A stretch of 39,780 bases of DNA from Ignavibacteriaceae bacterium (GTDB taxonomy: Bacteria; Bacteroidota; Ignavibacteria; Ignavibacteriales; Ignavibacteriaceae), in contig JACSRR010000201.1 of NCBI GenBank assembly GCA_014879635.1, forward strand, positions 1 to 39,780, written 5' to 3'. The position numbers were made by a program, and so were the translations under genes. Shown in pieces: positions 24,043-33,503 of the stretch; the stretch's first letter is position 1; each line of letters opens with the position of its first letter. Below the pieces are notes generated by a model. That model did no database searches. It saw only the letters and a program-made list of their open reading frames with translations, and had not been told where the DNA came from.

Positions 24043-24113
24043 CTGCCGGATGAGGACTCGAACCTCAACGTACGGCTCCAAAGGCCGCTGTCCTACCATT
24101 AGACGATCCGGCA
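24043..24113 (-). tRNA. tRNA-Gln(TTG) inside the spc operon
   Basis: A complete 71-nt cloverleaf. The acceptor stem TGCCGGA/TCCGGCA is perfect. The D-arm carries TAATGGTAG, the anticodon stem is GCGGC/GCCGT, and the loop CTTTGGA gives anticodon TTG for CAA codons. The T-arm is TGAGG/CCTCA with loop TTCGAGT, and the discriminator is G. CCA is not encoded. It lies in operon direction, 11 nt after the rplR stop and 38 nt before the rpsE start, so it must be cut from the ribosomal protein transcript unless it has its own promoter. Confidence 0.96.
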
Positions 24114-24124
24114 ACTTTGTAAAC

Positions 24125-24484
24125 TTAGAACTTCAGGCCGCCTTCTCTAGCGCCTTCAGCTAAGGCTTTTACCCTGCCATGATATCTGTAGCCGTTTCTA
24201 TCAAAAACACAAGTAGTGATACTTTGTGCCAATGCTTTTTCGGCTAAACATTTTCCAACAAGCTTTGATTTAGAAGTTTTGCCTTTTAAGGATTCTAAAT
24301 CTTTTACTGAATCTTTAGTTTTTGTTGAATAAGCAACTAAAGTTTTACCATTTACATCATCAATAAGCTGCGCATAAATGTGATTCAGACTTCTGTAAAC
24401 AGTTAATCTTGGTCTATCAGGAGTACCCGATACTTTTTTTCTAACTTTTGCTTTTATTCTTTTTCTTGAGTCAACTTTTGACAT
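24125..24484 (-). CDS. rplR: 50S ribosomal protein L18
   Basis: A 119-residue 5S-rRNA-binding protein with [21 protein letters not shown] and [24 protein letters not shown] at the end. I chose the ATG at 24484 because GGAG lies 6 bases upstream. The in-frame TTG at 24496 overlaps that ribosome binding site and adds only MELK. It ends 11 nt before the tRNA-Gln gene. Confidence 0.96.
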   Translation of the reverse strand: MSKVDSRKRIKAKVRKKVSGTPDRPRLTVYRSLNHIYAQLIDDVNGKTLVAYSTKTKDSVKDLESLKGKTSKSKLVGKCLAEKALAQSITTCVFDRNGYRYHGRVKALAEGAREGGLKF

Positions 24485-24499
24485 TTTTAGCTCCAACTC

Positions 24500-25039
24500 T
24501 TATTTACCGGCAACCTTGCCTGCTTTTCTCTTGATAACTTCATTAGAATATTTAATACCTTTTCCTTTGTAAGGTTCAGGCTGTCTGAATGACCTGATCT
24601 TAGCAGCTACGGCACCAACGGCTTGCTTGCTAATACCTGATACTACTATCTGGTTAGGTGTAGTAACTTTAACCTCTACATCAGAAGGCGGTAAAAAATA
24701 GATAGGATGTGAATACCCAATAATTAAAAGCAGATTTTTATCTCTGGCTTCAACTTTGTAACCAACCCCAACTATATCAAGTGTTTTAGAATAACCTTCT
24801 GTTACACCGGTAACCATATTCTGAATAAGAGCCCTGGTTAAACCATGTAACGCTCTTGATTCTTTTTGATCATTCGGTCTTTCAACAACAATAGAGTTGT
24901 CTTCTTTTTTAACCGATATAATAGGGCTAAATTGTTCTGATAACTGCCCTTTCGGACCTTTAACGGTGAGTATATTATTACCCAATTCTACCGTTACTCC
25001 TCCGGGTATATCAACCGGTTTTTTACCTATACGCGACAC
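24500..25039 (-). CDS. rplF: 50S ribosomal protein L6
   Basis: A 179-residue protein at the factor-binding base of the stalk, with two repeated domains (about 1-80 and 82-175). SRIGKKPVDIP, LDIVGVGYKVE and the C-terminal EPYKGKGIKYSNEVIKRKAG are standard. The start is GTG at 25039, the only non-ATG start among the 50S genes here. Confidence 0.97.
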   Translation of the reverse strand: MSRIGKKPVDIPGGVTVELGNNILTVKGPKGQLSEQFSPIISVKKEDNSIVVERPNDQKESRALHGLTRALIQNMVTGVTEGYSKTLDIVGVGYKVEARDKNLLLIIGYSHPIYFLPPSDVEVKVTTPNQIVVSGISKQAVGAVAAKIRSFRQPEPYKGKGIKYSNEVIKRKAGKVAGK

Positions 25040-25058
25040 TTATAAATCTCCGTGAATT

Positions 25059-25451
25059 TTACCAAATATAACAGATTACTTCACCGCCAACATTCTCTAT
25101 TTTGGCTTGCTTTCCGGTCATAACACCTTTAGAAGTTGACAAAATTGCCACTCCGTATCCGTTGAGTACTCTCGGAAGTTCGTCTGCGGGAACATATTTC
25201 CGTAAACCGGGGGTGCTAATCTTTTTTAACCCTGAAATTACGGACTTTCCTTGATTGTATCTGAGCAAAATTTTAATAATGTTTTGCTTGTCATCTTCAA
25301 TCACTTCGTAATCTTGGATATATTTATTATCTTTTAAAATCTGCGCTATGCTTACTTTCATATTTGAAGAAGGAATTTCCACTCTTCTTTTGTTTGCTTT
25401 AACTGCGTTTCTAATACGAGTTAATAAATCCGCTATTGGATCACTATGCAT
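25059..25451 (-). CDS. rpsH: 30S ribosomal protein S8
   Basis: A 130-residue primary 16S-binding protein. [13 protein letters not shown] at the start, and [14 protein letters not shown] with GGEVICYIW at the end, are the family signatures. In E. coli S8 represses the spc operon. ATG start, 12 bp after rpsN. Confidence 0.97.
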   Translation of the reverse strand: MHSDPIADLLTRIRNAVKANKRRVEIPSSNMKVSIAQILKDNKYIQDYEVIEDDKQNIIKILLRYNQGKSVISGLKKISTPGLRKYVPADELPRVLNGYGVAILSTSKGVMTGKQAKIENVGGEVICYIW

Positions 25452-25463
25452 TTACCGCTCCTT

Positions 25464-25733
25464 TTACCAACTTGACTTTCTAACACCGGGTATCTCGCCT
25501 TTGAGAGCTTTCTCTCTGAAGACTAAACGCGATACACCGAATTTTCTATAAAAGCCTCTTGCTCTGCCGGTAAACATACATCTGTTATGAAGTCTTACCG
25601 GTGAAGAATTTTTGGGTAACTTCTGCAACTCTTCGAAATCACCGGCGGCTTTTAATTCTTCTCTTTTTGCCTTATACTTTTCGTATAATTTTACTCTTTT
25701 TGCTTCACGAGCAATCAAACTTAATCTTGCCAT
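25464..25733 (-). CDS. rpsN: 30S ribosomal protein S14, zinc-free long form
   Basis: An 89-residue protein of the long type. [20 protein letters not shown] replaces the CxxC pairs of the short zinc-binding form, so it needs no zinc, in contrast to the S4 and L36 encoded nearby. ATG start, 11 bp after rplE. Confidence 0.96.
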   Translation of the reverse strand: MARLSLIAREAKRVKLYEKYKAKREELKAAGDFEELQKLPKNSSPVRLHNRCMFTGRARGFYRKFGVSRLVFREKALKGEIPGVRKSSW

Positions 25734-25744
25734 TTATTCCTCTG

Positions 25745-26422
25745 TTATTGATTAGCGCCTTTTTTTCTGAAAGGCATTCCGAATAACGAAAGCAGTTCAA
25801 ATGCCTCTAAATCGGATTTTGCCGAACTAACTATTGTAATATCCATACCCAAAATTCTTACCACTTTATCAACATCTATTTCGGGGAAAATAATCTGCTC
25901 TTTTACACCGAAAGTATAATTACCTCTACCGTCAAATGATTTATCGGATAATCCTCTAAAATCACGAACACGAGGTAACGCAACATTGATAAGTCTATCC
26001 ATAAATTCATACATTTTTTCACCGCGAAGGGTAACTTTAGCACCAACATTCATACCGGCTCTTAACTTAAAGTTAGAAATAGCTTTTTTAGCTTTTCTGA
26101 TAGTAGGTTTTTGACCTGTAACCGTTTCAAGTGTTTTAACGGCTTCGTCCATTATTTTTGCGTCGGCAATTGCATCACCAACACCCATATTAACTACTAT
26201 TTTTTCAACTTTAGGGGTCTGCATGATATTAGTATAGTTAAATTTCTTCATTAAAGAAGGAACTATCTCTTTTCTATATACATGAAGCAAACGGCTCGGG
26301 ATTTTTACATCCGGTTCTGAACTAGCAGCAGCTTTTTCCTCTTTAGAAACTTTACCTTCTTTTTTAGGATTAGCTGTTTTACCCGCTGCTTGATTTGCTT
26401 TTTTATCTTTTTTATCTGCCAT
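25745..26422 (-). CDS. rplE: 50S ribosomal protein L5 with N-terminal extension
   Basis: A 225-residue protein. The L5 core (about 43-225: [54 protein letters not shown]) binds 5S rRNA and touches S13 and P-site tRNA. In front of it is an extra stretch of about 42 residues rich in Lys, Ala and Glu that usual L5 proteins (about 180 residues) lack. The ATG at 26422 is the first in frame, and no internal ATG sits at the core boundary, so the extension is probably real. Confidence 0.95.
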   Translation of the reverse strand: MADKKDKKANQAAGKTANPKKEGKVSKEEKAAASSEPDVKIPSRLLHVYRKEIVPSLMKKFNYTNIMQTPKVEKIVVNMGVGDAIADAKIMDEAVKTLETVTGQKPTIRKAKKAISNFKLRAGMNVGAKVTLRGEKMYEFMDRLINVALPRVRDFRGLSDKSFDGRGNYTFGVKEQIIFPEIDVDKVVRILGMDITIVSSAKSDLEAFELLSLFGMPFRKKGANQ

Positions 26423-26440
26423 TTATAAACCTTAAGAAAA

Positions 26441-26779
26441 TTACTTTAACATATCGCCGCTTTTTTTAGCAATACGCGCGGACTTTATTTTACCTGTCTT
26501 TTCATCTTTAATTAATAAGGCTCCTACTCTTGAACCTTCTTTCTCTTTAGCATCATAAATCATCACATTAGAGATATGAACAGGCATTTCTTTTTCTGTT
26601 ATGCCGCCTTGAGGATTTTTCTGCGAAGGTTTAGTATGTTTTTTTCTCATATTAACACCTTCAATAATCACTCTTTTCTCTTTTTTGACGACTTTAAGAA
26701 CTTTACCTCTTGTACCTTTATCGTTGCCGGCAACAACAATAACTTCATCGTCTTTTTTAATTCTAAGTTTATGGCTCAT
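26441..26779 (-). CDS. rplX: 50S ribosomal protein L24
   Basis: A 112-residue assembly-initiator protein with a KOW motif (DDEVIVVAGNDKGTRGKVLKV) and GVNMRKKHTKPSQKNPQGG. ATG start, 8 bp after rplN. Confidence 0.97.
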   Translation of the reverse strand: MSHKLRIKKDDEVIVVAGNDKGTRGKVLKVVKKEKRVIIEGVNMRKKHTKPSQKNPQGGITEKEMPVHISNVMIYDAKEKEGSRVGALLIKDEKTGKIKSARIAKKSGDMLK

Positions 26780-26787
26780 TTCAACCT

Positions 26788-27156
26788 CTATAATACTTCA
26801 GGAGCTAAAGAAACAATCTTCATAAATTCTTTTTCCCTGAGCTCTCTAGCAACAGGACCGAATATACGGGTTCCTTTAGGATCCTTTTCTTTACTTAATA
26901 AAACTGCGGCATTTTCGTCAAATCTGATATACGAACCATCATTTCTTTTAATTTCTTTTTTGGTTCTAACTATAACAGCTTTAGCAACATCACCTTTCTT
27001 AACAGAACTGTTTGGAATAGCAGATCTAACAGATACAACAATAAGATCACCTATACTTGCGTATCTTCTATTACTACCGCCCAGAACTCTAATACATTTT
27101 ACTCTTTTAGCGCCAGAGTTATCGGCAACAACTAAAATTGTTTCTTCTTGAATCAT
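26788..27156 (-). CDS. rplN: 50S ribosomal protein L14
   Basis: A 122-residue protein of exact standard length, located at the subunit interface. [36 protein letters not shown] and [20 protein letters not shown] are intact. It lies 14 bp after rpsQ. Confidence 0.98.
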   Translation of the reverse strand: MIQEETILVVADNSGAKRVKCIRVLGGSNRRYASIGDLIVVSVRSAIPNSSVKKGDVAKAVIVRTKKEIKRNDGSYIRFDENAAVLLSKEKDPKGTRIFGPVARELREKEFMKIVSLAPEVL

Positions 27157-27170
27157 CGCTATACTCCGGG

Positions 27171-27440
27171 TTACTTAGCTTTCGTAATTATTTCAACTAA
27201 GCGCCATCTTTTATTCTTGCTCAAAGGTCTGGTTTCCATAATTTTAACGGTATCACCAATTGAGCACTCGTTATTAGGATCGTGCGCCATTAACTTTTTA
27301 GTTTTCTTAAAATATTTTTTGTAAATAGGATGCGCTACTTTCTTTTCGATAACAACAGTAATGGTTTTTTCCATTTTGTTGCTTTTAACAATACCCACAC
27401 GGGTTTTGCGCATTCCTCTTATTTCGTTTTTTTCTTCCAT
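27171..27440 (-). CDS. rpsQ: 30S ribosomal protein S17
   Basis: An 89-residue OB-fold 16S-binding protein. [19 protein letters not shown], the [20 protein letters not shown] loop and [18 protein letters not shown] are standard. The first nine residues (MEEKNEIRG) are a small extra arm. ATG start. Confidence 0.97.
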   Translation of the reverse strand: MEEKNEIRGMRKTRVGIVKSNKMEKTITVVIEKKVAHPIYKKYFKKTKKLMAHDPNNECSIGDTVKIMETRPLSKNKRWRLVEIITKAK

Positions 27441-27458
27441 CTGAAATCAAACTCCTGC

Positions 27459-27665
27459 TTATTTGTTGCCGGTTTCTTGCAGTTTTCTTTGAGTAAGAAC
27501 TGTGTTTAACCTTGCTATAGTCTTTCTCGAATTTTTTAATTTAGAGGTATTCTCAAGTGTTTTAAGAGCATGAGCAAAGCGATCATCTATTAGATTAACA
27601 TATTCTTTAGTTAATCTCTCTTCTAATTCTTGAGTGGTTAATTCTCTGATTTCGTTTATCTTCAT
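27459..27665 (-). CDS. rpmC: 50S ribosomal protein L29
   Basis: A 68-residue helical hairpin protein near the exit tunnel. MKINEIRELTTQELEERL and the late KTIARLNTVLTQRK are typical. It sits between rplP and rpsQ. Confidence 0.96.
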   Translation of the reverse strand: MKINEIRELTTQELEERLTKEYVNLIDDRFAHALKTLENTSKLKNSRKTIARLNTVLTQRKLQETGNK

Positions 27666-27680
27666 CTTTCCGTTCCTTTG

Positions 27681-28097
27681 TTATTCTATATCAGGACGTG
27701 AAACAATTTTTGTTTTAATCGGCAACTTATAAGAACATTGCTGTAAAGCTTCGTGGGCTAATTCTTTAGTTACGCCCGATACTTCAAACATAACTCTGCC
27801 CGGTTTAACAACGCATACCCAAAATTCCGGAGCGCCTTTACCTTTACCCATACGGGTTTCTAAAGGTTTTTTCGATACCGGTTTATCGGGAAAAATTCTT
27901 ATCCAAACTTTACCGTCTCTTTTCATTTTTCTTGATAAAGCAATACGGCAAGATTCTATTTGCCTGCTGGTAATCCAAGCCGGCTCTAAAGCTTTTAATC
28001 CGAATTCACCGAAAGATACATTAGTACCTCTTTTGGCATTTCCTTTTCTTCTGCCTCTTTGCGATTTCCTGAATTTTACTCTTTTTGGTAATAACAT
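27681..28097 (-). CDS. rplP: 50S ribosomal protein L16
   Basis: A 138-residue protein near the A and P sites. [19 protein letters not shown] at the start and [20 protein letters not shown] in the middle are intact; this second block contains the Arg that is hydroxylated in some bacteria. The ATG has GGAG upstream; 20-bp gap from rpsC. Confidence 0.97.
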   Translation of the reverse strand: MLLPKRVKFRKSQRGRRKGNAKRGTNVSFGEFGLKALEPAWITSRQIESCRIALSRKMKRDGKVWIRIFPDKPVSKKPLETRMGKGKGAPEFWVCVVKPGRVMFEVSGVTKELAHEALQQCSYKLPIKTKIVSRPDIE

Positions 28098-28117
28098 TTT
28101 CTAAAACTCCGGTTTCT

Positions 28118-28759
28118 TTAATCTGATAGTCTTTTGCCTAAAATTTCACCACGGCAAATCCAAACTTTGATACCAATTGAACCGTAAATGGTTTCTGCTC
28201 TTCCGTAAGAAAAATCGATATCTGATCTTAAAGTATGAAGAGGAATTCTGCCTTCTTTATACTGTTCGGTTCTTGCCATTTCTGCTCCGCCTAATCTACC
28301 GGAAAGCATAATTTTTATACCTTCAGCTCCGGCTCTCATAGTAGAAGCGATAGATGATTTCATGGCTCTCCTGAACGCTATTCTACCTTCAAGCTGTTTT
28401 GCAATTGACTCAGCTACTAAATAAGCATCTAATTCAGGCTTCTTAAATTCCGTTATCTGGATTTTAACATCTTTATTTGTTAAAGCTCTTAATTCTGCTT
28501 CAAGTTTAGTTATTTCAGATCCGCCTTTTCCAATTACAACTCCGGGTCTTGGCGTATGTAAATTAACTTCAATATTTTTTGATGTTCTATCAATAACTAT
28601 TCTGGAAATATCACCTCTTTTGAACTTTTTCCTGATATAGCCTCTTAAACTTTCGTCTTCTTTTAATTTTGAAGCGTAACTTTTAGCTTCAAACCAGTTA
28701 GAGTCCCAACCCCGGATAATTCCAACTCTTAAACCTATAGGGTGTGCTTTTTGACCCAA
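28118..28759 (-). CDS. rpsC: 30S ribosomal protein S3
   Basis: A 213-residue protein at the mRNA entry channel. The KH domain with GVVIGKGGSEI (about 74-84) and the C-terminal RLGGAEMARTEQYKEGRIPL block are present. The start is TTG at 28759 (GQKAHPIGLRVG), preceded by GGAGG. It begins 2 bp after rplV. Confidence 0.97.
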   Translation of the reverse strand: MGQKAHPIGLRVGIIRGWDSNWFEAKSYASKLKEDESLRGYIRKKFKRGDISRIVIDRTSKNIEVNLHTPRPGVVIGKGGSEITKLEAELRALTNKDVKIQITEFKKPELDAYLVAESIAKQLEGRIAFRRAMKSSIASTMRAGAEGIKIMLSGRLGGAEMARTEQYKEGRIPLHTLRSDIDFSYGRAETIYGSIGIKVWICRGEILGKRLSD

Positions 28760-28761
28760 GA

Positions 28762-29121
28762 CTATTCCTCCGAATACTTATTTATGGTTTCTACAACAAC
28801 GGTTAAGTGGCATGAACGCTTTTTAATTCTATAAGCACGCCCTTGCGGAGCCGGTCTAATTCTCTTCAAACTGGGTCCTTGGTCAACCATAATTGTCTTA
28901 ATAATCACTTCTTCAGGTCTAACACCAGCATCTTCGTTCTTGTTAACAAGATTAGCTAACGCTGACTTGATGGTGAATGCTACATCTTTTGATGCATGCT
29001 TAGGATGAAAAGATAACATTCTAATCATATCCTGTGCATTTTTGCCCCTCACTAAATCAGCGATTAATCTCATTTTACGAGGGGATGACGGTATAAATCT
29101 TTTTACTGCTCTTGCTTCCAT
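28762..29121 (-). CDS. rplV: 50S ribosomal protein L22
   Basis: A 119-residue protein whose beta hairpin lines the exit tunnel. SSPRKMRLIADLVRGKNAQD and RIRPAPQGRAYRIKKRSCHL (about 90-109) are standard. No deletion is visible in the macrolide-resistance loop. ATG start. Confidence 0.97.
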   Translation of the reverse strand: MEARAVKRFIPSSPRKMRLIADLVRGKNAQDMIRMLSFHPKHASKDVAFTIKSALANLVNKNEDAGVRPEEVIIKTIMVDQGPSLKRIRPAPQGRAYRIKKRSCHLTVVVETINKYSEE

Positions 29122-29127
29122 TATAAC

Positions 29128-29415
29128 CTACCTAGACTTTGATGCTTTTTCGGCTTTAGTACCGGGGTGGCCTCTAAATATTCTTGTCGGTGAAAATTCA
29201 CCTAATTTATGACCTACCATGTTTTCTGTCACATAAACCGGAATCATTTTATTTCCGTTATGTACGGCAATGGTATGCCCAACGAAATCAGGAATAATCA
29301 TTGATGCCCTAGACCATGTCTTGATTATTTTCTTTTGATTGGCATCGTTAAGCTGTTGAACCTTTTTCAATAATTTGTAGTGAACAAAGGGTCCTTTTTT
29401 TATTGACCTCGGCAT
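29128..29415 (-). CDS. rpsS: 30S ribosomal protein S19
   Basis: A 95-residue 30S head protein. [39 protein letters not shown] and [16 protein letters not shown] are all canonical. ATG start; 12-bp gap from rplB. Confidence 0.98.
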   Translation of the reverse strand: MPRSIKKGPFVHYKLLKKVQQLNDANQKKIIKTWSRASMIIPDFVGHTIAVHNGNKMIPVYVTENMVGHKLGEFSPTRIFRGHPGTKAEKASKSR

Positions 29416-29427
29416 ATTCTCTCTCTA

Positions 29428-30252
29428 TTATTTCCTGCGTTTAACAATATATTTATTTGATTCTTTTTTATGCTTTCTTGTCTTCAAGCCTTTTGCTTGC
29501 TGACCCCAAGGTGATACAGGATGACCGCCGCCTGAAGTTTTACCTTCACCACCACCCATTGGGTGATCAACAGGGTTCATTGCAACACCTCTTGATTGTG
29601 GTCTTATTCCTAACCATCTTGATTTACCTGCTTTACCAAGGCTTATGTTTTCATGATCAGAATTTCCTACAACACCGTATGTTGCCATACATTCAACTCT
29701 AACCATTCTCATTTCGCCTGAGGGCAGTTTTAATTGGGCATAATCACCTTCACGGGCAACTAATTGAATAGATGCACCGGCACTTCTCGCAATTTGTCCC
29801 CCTTTTCCGGGTTTTAATTCAACATTGTGAATAAAAGAACCCAAGGGAATTTCTTTAATAGGAAGTGCATTACCAACTCTAATTTCGGAGCCGCTACCGG
29901 CTGAAACCATTGCTCCAACTTTTAAACCTTCGGGAGCTAATATGTATCTTTTTTCGCCGTCAACATAATGCAATAAAGCAATTCTGCAGGTTCTATTGGG
30001 GTCATATTCTATAGAAGCAACTTTAGCGGGAATATTAAATTTATTTCTTTTAAAGTCTATAATTCTATAGCGTCTTTTATGACCGCCGCCTCTATGACGC
30101 GAGGTAATTCTTCCTTTGTTGTTTCTACCACCCGATTTACCGATACTTGTGGTTAAAGATTTTTCCGGTTCACTTTTAGTAATTTCTGTAAAAGCGGAAA
30201 CCGATCTGAATCTTGTTCCGGGTGAAGTAGGTTTAAATTTTCTAATAGCCAT
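29428..30252 (-). CDS. rplB: 50S ribosomal protein L2
   Basis: A 274-residue protein needed for peptidyl-transferase centre assembly. [40 protein letters not shown] and the [14 protein letters not shown] motif with its conserved His are intact. The ATG has GGAG upstream; 24-bp gap from rplW. Confidence 0.98.
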   Translation of the reverse strand: MAIRKFKPTSPGTRFRSVSAFTEITKSEPEKSLTTSIGKSGGRNNKGRITSRHRGGGHKRRYRIIDFKRNKFNIPAKVASIEYDPNRTCRIALLHYVDGEKRYILAPEGLKVGAMVSAGSGSEIRVGNALPIKEIPLGSFIHNVELKPGKGGQIARSAGASIQLVAREGDYAQLKLPSGEMRMVRVECMATYGVVGNSDHENISLGKAGKSRWLGIRPQSRGVAMNPVDHPMGGGEGKTSGGGHPVSPWGQQAKGLKTRKHKKESNKYIVKRRK

Positions 30253-30276
30253 TTATTTCTCCGGTATCAGGTAATA

Positions 30277-30570
30277 CTAAACTTGTTCAAATAAATTAAT
30301 TGTTTCACCTTTTAACAGGGTAATATATGCTTTCTTGAACCTGGGTGTTTTACCCACGAACCTGCCGCTTACTCTGAAAATGTGTTTGAATTTTCCTTTA
30401 TAGCGTACAGTATTAACCGATTTTACCTTTACTTCGAATTTCTTTTCAACAGCTTCTTTAATCTCAAATTTGTTAGCATTGTAATCTACAATAAAACTGT
30501 ATTGATTTTTGGAAGACTGCAGCTTTGTATTCTTTTCGGTAAATAGAGGTTTAACTAAAATCTGTTTCAT
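30277..30570 (-). CDS. rplW: 50S ribosomal protein L23
   Basis: A 97-residue exit-site protein that docks trigger factor and SRP. VKPLFTEKNTKLQSSKNQYS and FEVKVKSVNTVRYKGK are family blocks. ATG start, 8 bp after rplD. Confidence 0.96.
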   Translation of the reverse strand: MKQILVKPLFTEKNTKLQSSKNQYSFIVDYNANKFEIKEAVEKKFEVKVKSVNTVRYKGKFKHIFRVSGRFVGKTPRFKKAYITLLKGETINLFEQV

Positions 30571-30578
30571 ATTTACTC

Positions 30579-31220
30579 TTAAACTGCTTTTTCTTGAGAA
30601 TATATTTGATTTAAGTTTAATGCTGCACTCTTGCTTACAATCAATACTTGACTGTTAAGAATATCATAAGTTGTTACTAACTTTGATTCAGCTACATTAA
30701 CTTTTGGCAAATTTCTTGCTGATTTATAGACTTCAGGCAAATTTGAACCGGTTAAAAATAAAACTTTTTTACCGGTGACTTTCAAGGCGTCTAAAAAGTT
30801 AACAAACTCTCTAGTTTTTGGAATTTCAAAGTTAAAATCTTCAACTACAATAAATTGATTGTCTTTAACTTTATATGAAATAGCCGACCTTTTAGCCAAT
30901 GCTTTAACTTTTTTAGGCATTTCTTGTCTGTAATCTCTTGGTCTTGGGCCAAAAATTCTTCCGCCGCCAACCCAGAGAGGAGAGCGAGTTGTTCCGGCTC
31001 TAGCACCGCCTCTGCCTTTCTGTTTCCAAGGCTTTTTACCGCCGCCTCTTATTTCATTTCTTTCCTTGCTTTTGTGAGTACCTTGTCTTTGATTTGCAAG
31101 ATACATTTTCACGGCAAGATAGAGAACATGATCATTAGGTTCGATATTAAATATCGAATCTGAAAGCTCTAAGGTCTCTCCGGAATTTGAACCGTCTTTT
31201 TTAAGTACTTCGAATACCAT
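30579..31220 (-). CDS. rplD: 50S ribosomal protein L4
   Basis: A 213-residue protein. Its extended loop (about 65-100, GGGKKPWKQKGRGGARAGTT) lines the exit tunnel. In E. coli L4 is the autogenous repressor of the S10 operon. No macrolide-resistance change is evident in the KPWKQKG region. ATG start, 16 bp after rplC. Confidence 0.97.
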   Translation of the reverse strand: MVFEVLKKDGSNSGETLELSDSIFNIEPNDHVLYLAVKMYLANQRQGTHKSKERNEIRGGGKKPWKQKGRGGARAGTTRSPLWVGGGRIFGPRPRDYRQEMPKKVKALAKRSAISYKVKDNQFIVVEDFNFEIPKTREFVNFLDALKVTGKKVLFLTGSNLPEVYKSARNLPKVNVAESKLVTTYDILNSQVLIVSKSAALNLNQIYSQEKAV

Positions 31221-31236
31221 TTCTTAACCAAATATG

Positions 31237-31857
31237 TTATTTGTATAATTCTACAATTGAGTTAATTGCGCCGGGTATTGCACCTTTAACTAAAATTAAG
31301 TTTTTCTCTGGAACAATCTTGATAATTTCAAGATTTCTGACAGATACATTTTGATAACCCATTCTACCTGCCATTCTTTGACCTTTAAATACTCTTGAAG
31401 GATACGAGCTACCACCTATTGAACCGGGTGCTCTTAAACGATCTGACTGGCCGTGGGTTGTTCCGCCTACGCCGCCAAAATTATGCCTTCTCATTACGCC
31501 TTGAAATCCTTTACCTTTGCTTTTACCGCGAACTTTTATCTTTTCGCCTTCTACAAAAAGTGAAACATCAAGGTTATCACCGATATTTAATTCACCGGTT
31601 TCATCAACTCTAAACTCTTTAAGAACTGCTGAAAGCTTCAACTCATTTTTCTTAAAGAAACCTTTTTCAGGTTTGTTTAATGCCTTCTCCTTAGCTTCGC
31701 CAAATCCTAACTGAACAGCAGAATATCCGTGTTTGTCAGGAGTGCGTATAGCGGTGATTTGGCATGGTCCGGCTTCTATCATTGTTACCGGTACTCTTAC
31801 ACCGTCTGCTGTATAAACAGCCGACATACCTAATTTTTTACCAATAAGACCTAACAT
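31237..31857 (-). CDS. rplC: 50S ribosomal protein L3
   Basis: A 206-residue protein that starts 23S folding. MLGLIGKKLGMSAVYT and the central GGTTHGQSDRLRAPGSIGGS loop, with the Gln that is methylated in other bacteria, are standard. I chose the ATG at 31857 because GGAG is 6 bases upstream; the in-frame TTG at 31869 overlaps that ribosome binding site. Confidence 0.97.
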   Translation of the reverse strand: MLGLIGKKLGMSAVYTADGVRVPVTMIEAGPCQITAIRTPDKHGYSAVQLGFGEAKEKALNKPEKGFFKKNELKLSAVLKEFRVDETGELNIGDNLDVSLFVEGEKIKVRGKSKGKGFQGVMRRHNFGGVGGTTHGQSDRLRAPGSIGGSSYPSRVFKGQRMAGRMGYQNVSVRNLEIIKIVPEKNLILVKGAIPGAINSIVELYK

Positions 31858-31874
31858 CTTCTTCTCCAAATCCC

Positions 31875-32183
31875 TTATAGTTTAATTACTATGTCAACCC
31901 CGGCGGGTATGTCTAACTTGCTTAAGGAATCGATTGTTTTTGAGTTTGAATTATGAATATCAATCACTCTTTTGTGAGTTCTCGTTTCAAATTGCTCTCT
32001 TGATTTTTTATCAACATGAGGTGACCTCAACACGGTAAATACTGTTCTTCTGATCGGAAGCGGTATAGGACCGGATACCACCGCACCTGTGCTTTTTACG
32101 GTTCTAATTATCTTCTCAGTTGATTTATCAATCAAAATGTGATCGTAAGATCTTAATTTTATTCTAATCTTCTTTCCGGCCAC
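31875..32183 (-). CDS. rpsJ: 30S ribosomal protein S10
   Basis: A 102-residue protein of the 30S head, also the NusE partner in transcription antitermination. [20 protein letters not shown] and the [10 protein letters not shown] ending are canonical. The start is GTG at 32183. It is the first gene of the S10 section, 75 bp after tuf, and a terminator-like hairpin lies in that gap. Confidence 0.97.
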   Translation of the reverse strand: MAGKKIRIKLRSYDHILIDKSTEKIIRTVKSTGAVVSGPIPLPIRRTVFTVLRSPHVDKKSREQFETRTHKRVIDIHNSNSKTIDSLSKLDIPAGVDIVIKL

Positions 32184-32200
32184 GAGTTATTTCCTTACAA

Positions 32201-32234
32201 TTTTTAGAAAGAAAAAGGGAGGTTTGCTCCCTTT
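32201..32234 (-). terminator. Terminator or attenuator between tuf and rpsJ
   Basis: An 8-bp stem AAAGGGAG (32214-32221) with CTCCCTTT (32227-32234) around a 5-base loop. On the minus strand it is followed by TTTTCTTTCT (complement of 32204-32213). It lies 24 bp after the tuf stop and only 30 bp before the rpsJ start. It should end or reduce transcription from the str section; the space left for a separate S10 promoter is very small. Confidence 0.75.
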
Positions 32235-32258
32235 CTCGTATTAACAAATAATTTATAA

Positions 32259-33464
32259 TTATTCAATAATCTTAGTTACGGTTCCTGCACCTACTGTTCT
32301 TCCGCCTTCACGGATAGCAAAACGCAATTTCTCTTCCATTGCGATATCAGTGATGAGTTCAATTGTCAATTTAACATTATCACCGGGCATAACTATTTCT
32401 ACGCCTTCAGGTAATGTTGCAACACCGGTAACGTCTGTTGTTCTGAAATAAAACTGAGGTCTGTAACCATTCTGGAACGGTGTATGTCTTCCGCCTTCAT
32501 CTTTCGAAAGAATGTAAACCTCTGCTTCAAATTTCTTGTGAGGAGTAATTGTTCCGGGTTTAGCCAAAACCATGCCTCTCTCAATTTCTTTTTTATCGAT
32601 ACCACGCATTAAGATACCTGCGTTATCACCTGCTTGTGCAAAGTCAAGTTCTTTTCTGAACATTTCTACACCGGTAACAACTGTCTTTTTGTTTTGACCT
32701 AAACCGACCAATACAACTTCTTCTTGAATCTTTACTGCGCCTCTTTCTACTCTACCTGTAGCAACTGTACCACGACCGGTAATTGAGAACACATCTTCAA
32801 CAGGCATCAAAAATGGTTTGTCAATTGCTCTTTCAGGAATAGGAATGTATGAATCAACTGCCGCCATTAATTCCCAAATACAATTGTATCTCGGATCATC
32901 CATTGGAGCATCTGATGTACCTGCTTCTAAAGCTTCTAATGCGGAACCTTTAACTATCGGAATATCATCACCGGGGAATTCGTATTTGCTAAGCAATTCT
33001 CTTAATTCCATTTCAACTAATTCGATAAGTTCAGGATCATCCATCTGATCAACTTTATTCATGAACACAACCATTTTAGGAACGCCTACTTGTCTTGCAA
33101 GAAGAATGTGTTCTTTTGTTTGAGGCATAGGACCGTCAGTAGCGGCAACAACTAAGATTGCACCGTCCATCTGAGCAGCACCTGTGATCATGTTTTTAAC
33201 ATAATCCGCGTGACCCGGACAGTCAACATGCGCATAGTGTCTATTTTCTGTCTGATACTCAACGTGCGCTGTAGCAATGGTTATACCACGAGCTTTTTCT
33301 TCCGGTGCGTTGTCAATTGAGTCATAAGACCTTTTTGCTGATAAACCTTTGTTCGCAAGAGCCATAGTAATGGCAGCGGTCAAGGTGGTTTTTCCGTGAT
33401 CTACGTGGCCGATAGTACCCACATTCACATGTGGTTTACTTCTATCAAATTTTTCTTTAGCCAT
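32259..33464 (-). CDS. tuf: Elongation factor Tu
   Basis: A 401-residue GTPase that delivers aminoacyl-tRNA. G1 is GHVDHGKTT, the switch I block ends [16 protein letters not shown]3 is DCPGHADY and G4 is NKVDQMDD. The ending [19 protein letters not shown] is intact. The ATG is preceded by AAAGGAG. It lies 39 bp after fusA and is followed by a terminator-like hairpin, which may give it a transcript level different from rpsJ. Confidence 0.98.
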   Translation of the reverse strand: MAKEKFDRSKPHVNVGTIGHVDHGKTTLTAAITMALANKGLSAKRSYDSIDNAPEEKARGITIATAHVEYQTENRHYAHVDCPGHADYVKNMITGAAQMDGAILVVAATDGPMPQTKEHILLARQVGVPKMVVFMNKVDQMDDPELIELVEMELRELLSKYEFPGDDIPIVKGSALEALEAGTSDAPMDDPRYNCIWELMAAVDSYIPIPERAIDKPFLMPVEDVFSITGRGTVATGRVERGAVKIQEEVVLVGLGQNKKTVVTGVEMFRKELDFAQAGDNAGILMRGIDKKEIERGMVLAKPGTITPHKKFEAEVYILSKDEGGRHTPFQNGYRPQFYFRTTDVTGVATLPEGVEIVMPGDNVKLTIELITDIAMEEKLRFAIREGGRTVGAGTVTKIIE

Positions 33465-33503
33465 GTTAGTTATTCTCCTTTGTAGTTAACATTTCTACTT
33501 AAA

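Noticed and set aside
26576-27151. 191-codon plus-strand reading frame opposite rplX and rplN
   Set aside because: Antisense to two certain ribosomal protein genes; the length comes from their low stop-codon content on the other strand. No start signal or family resemblance.
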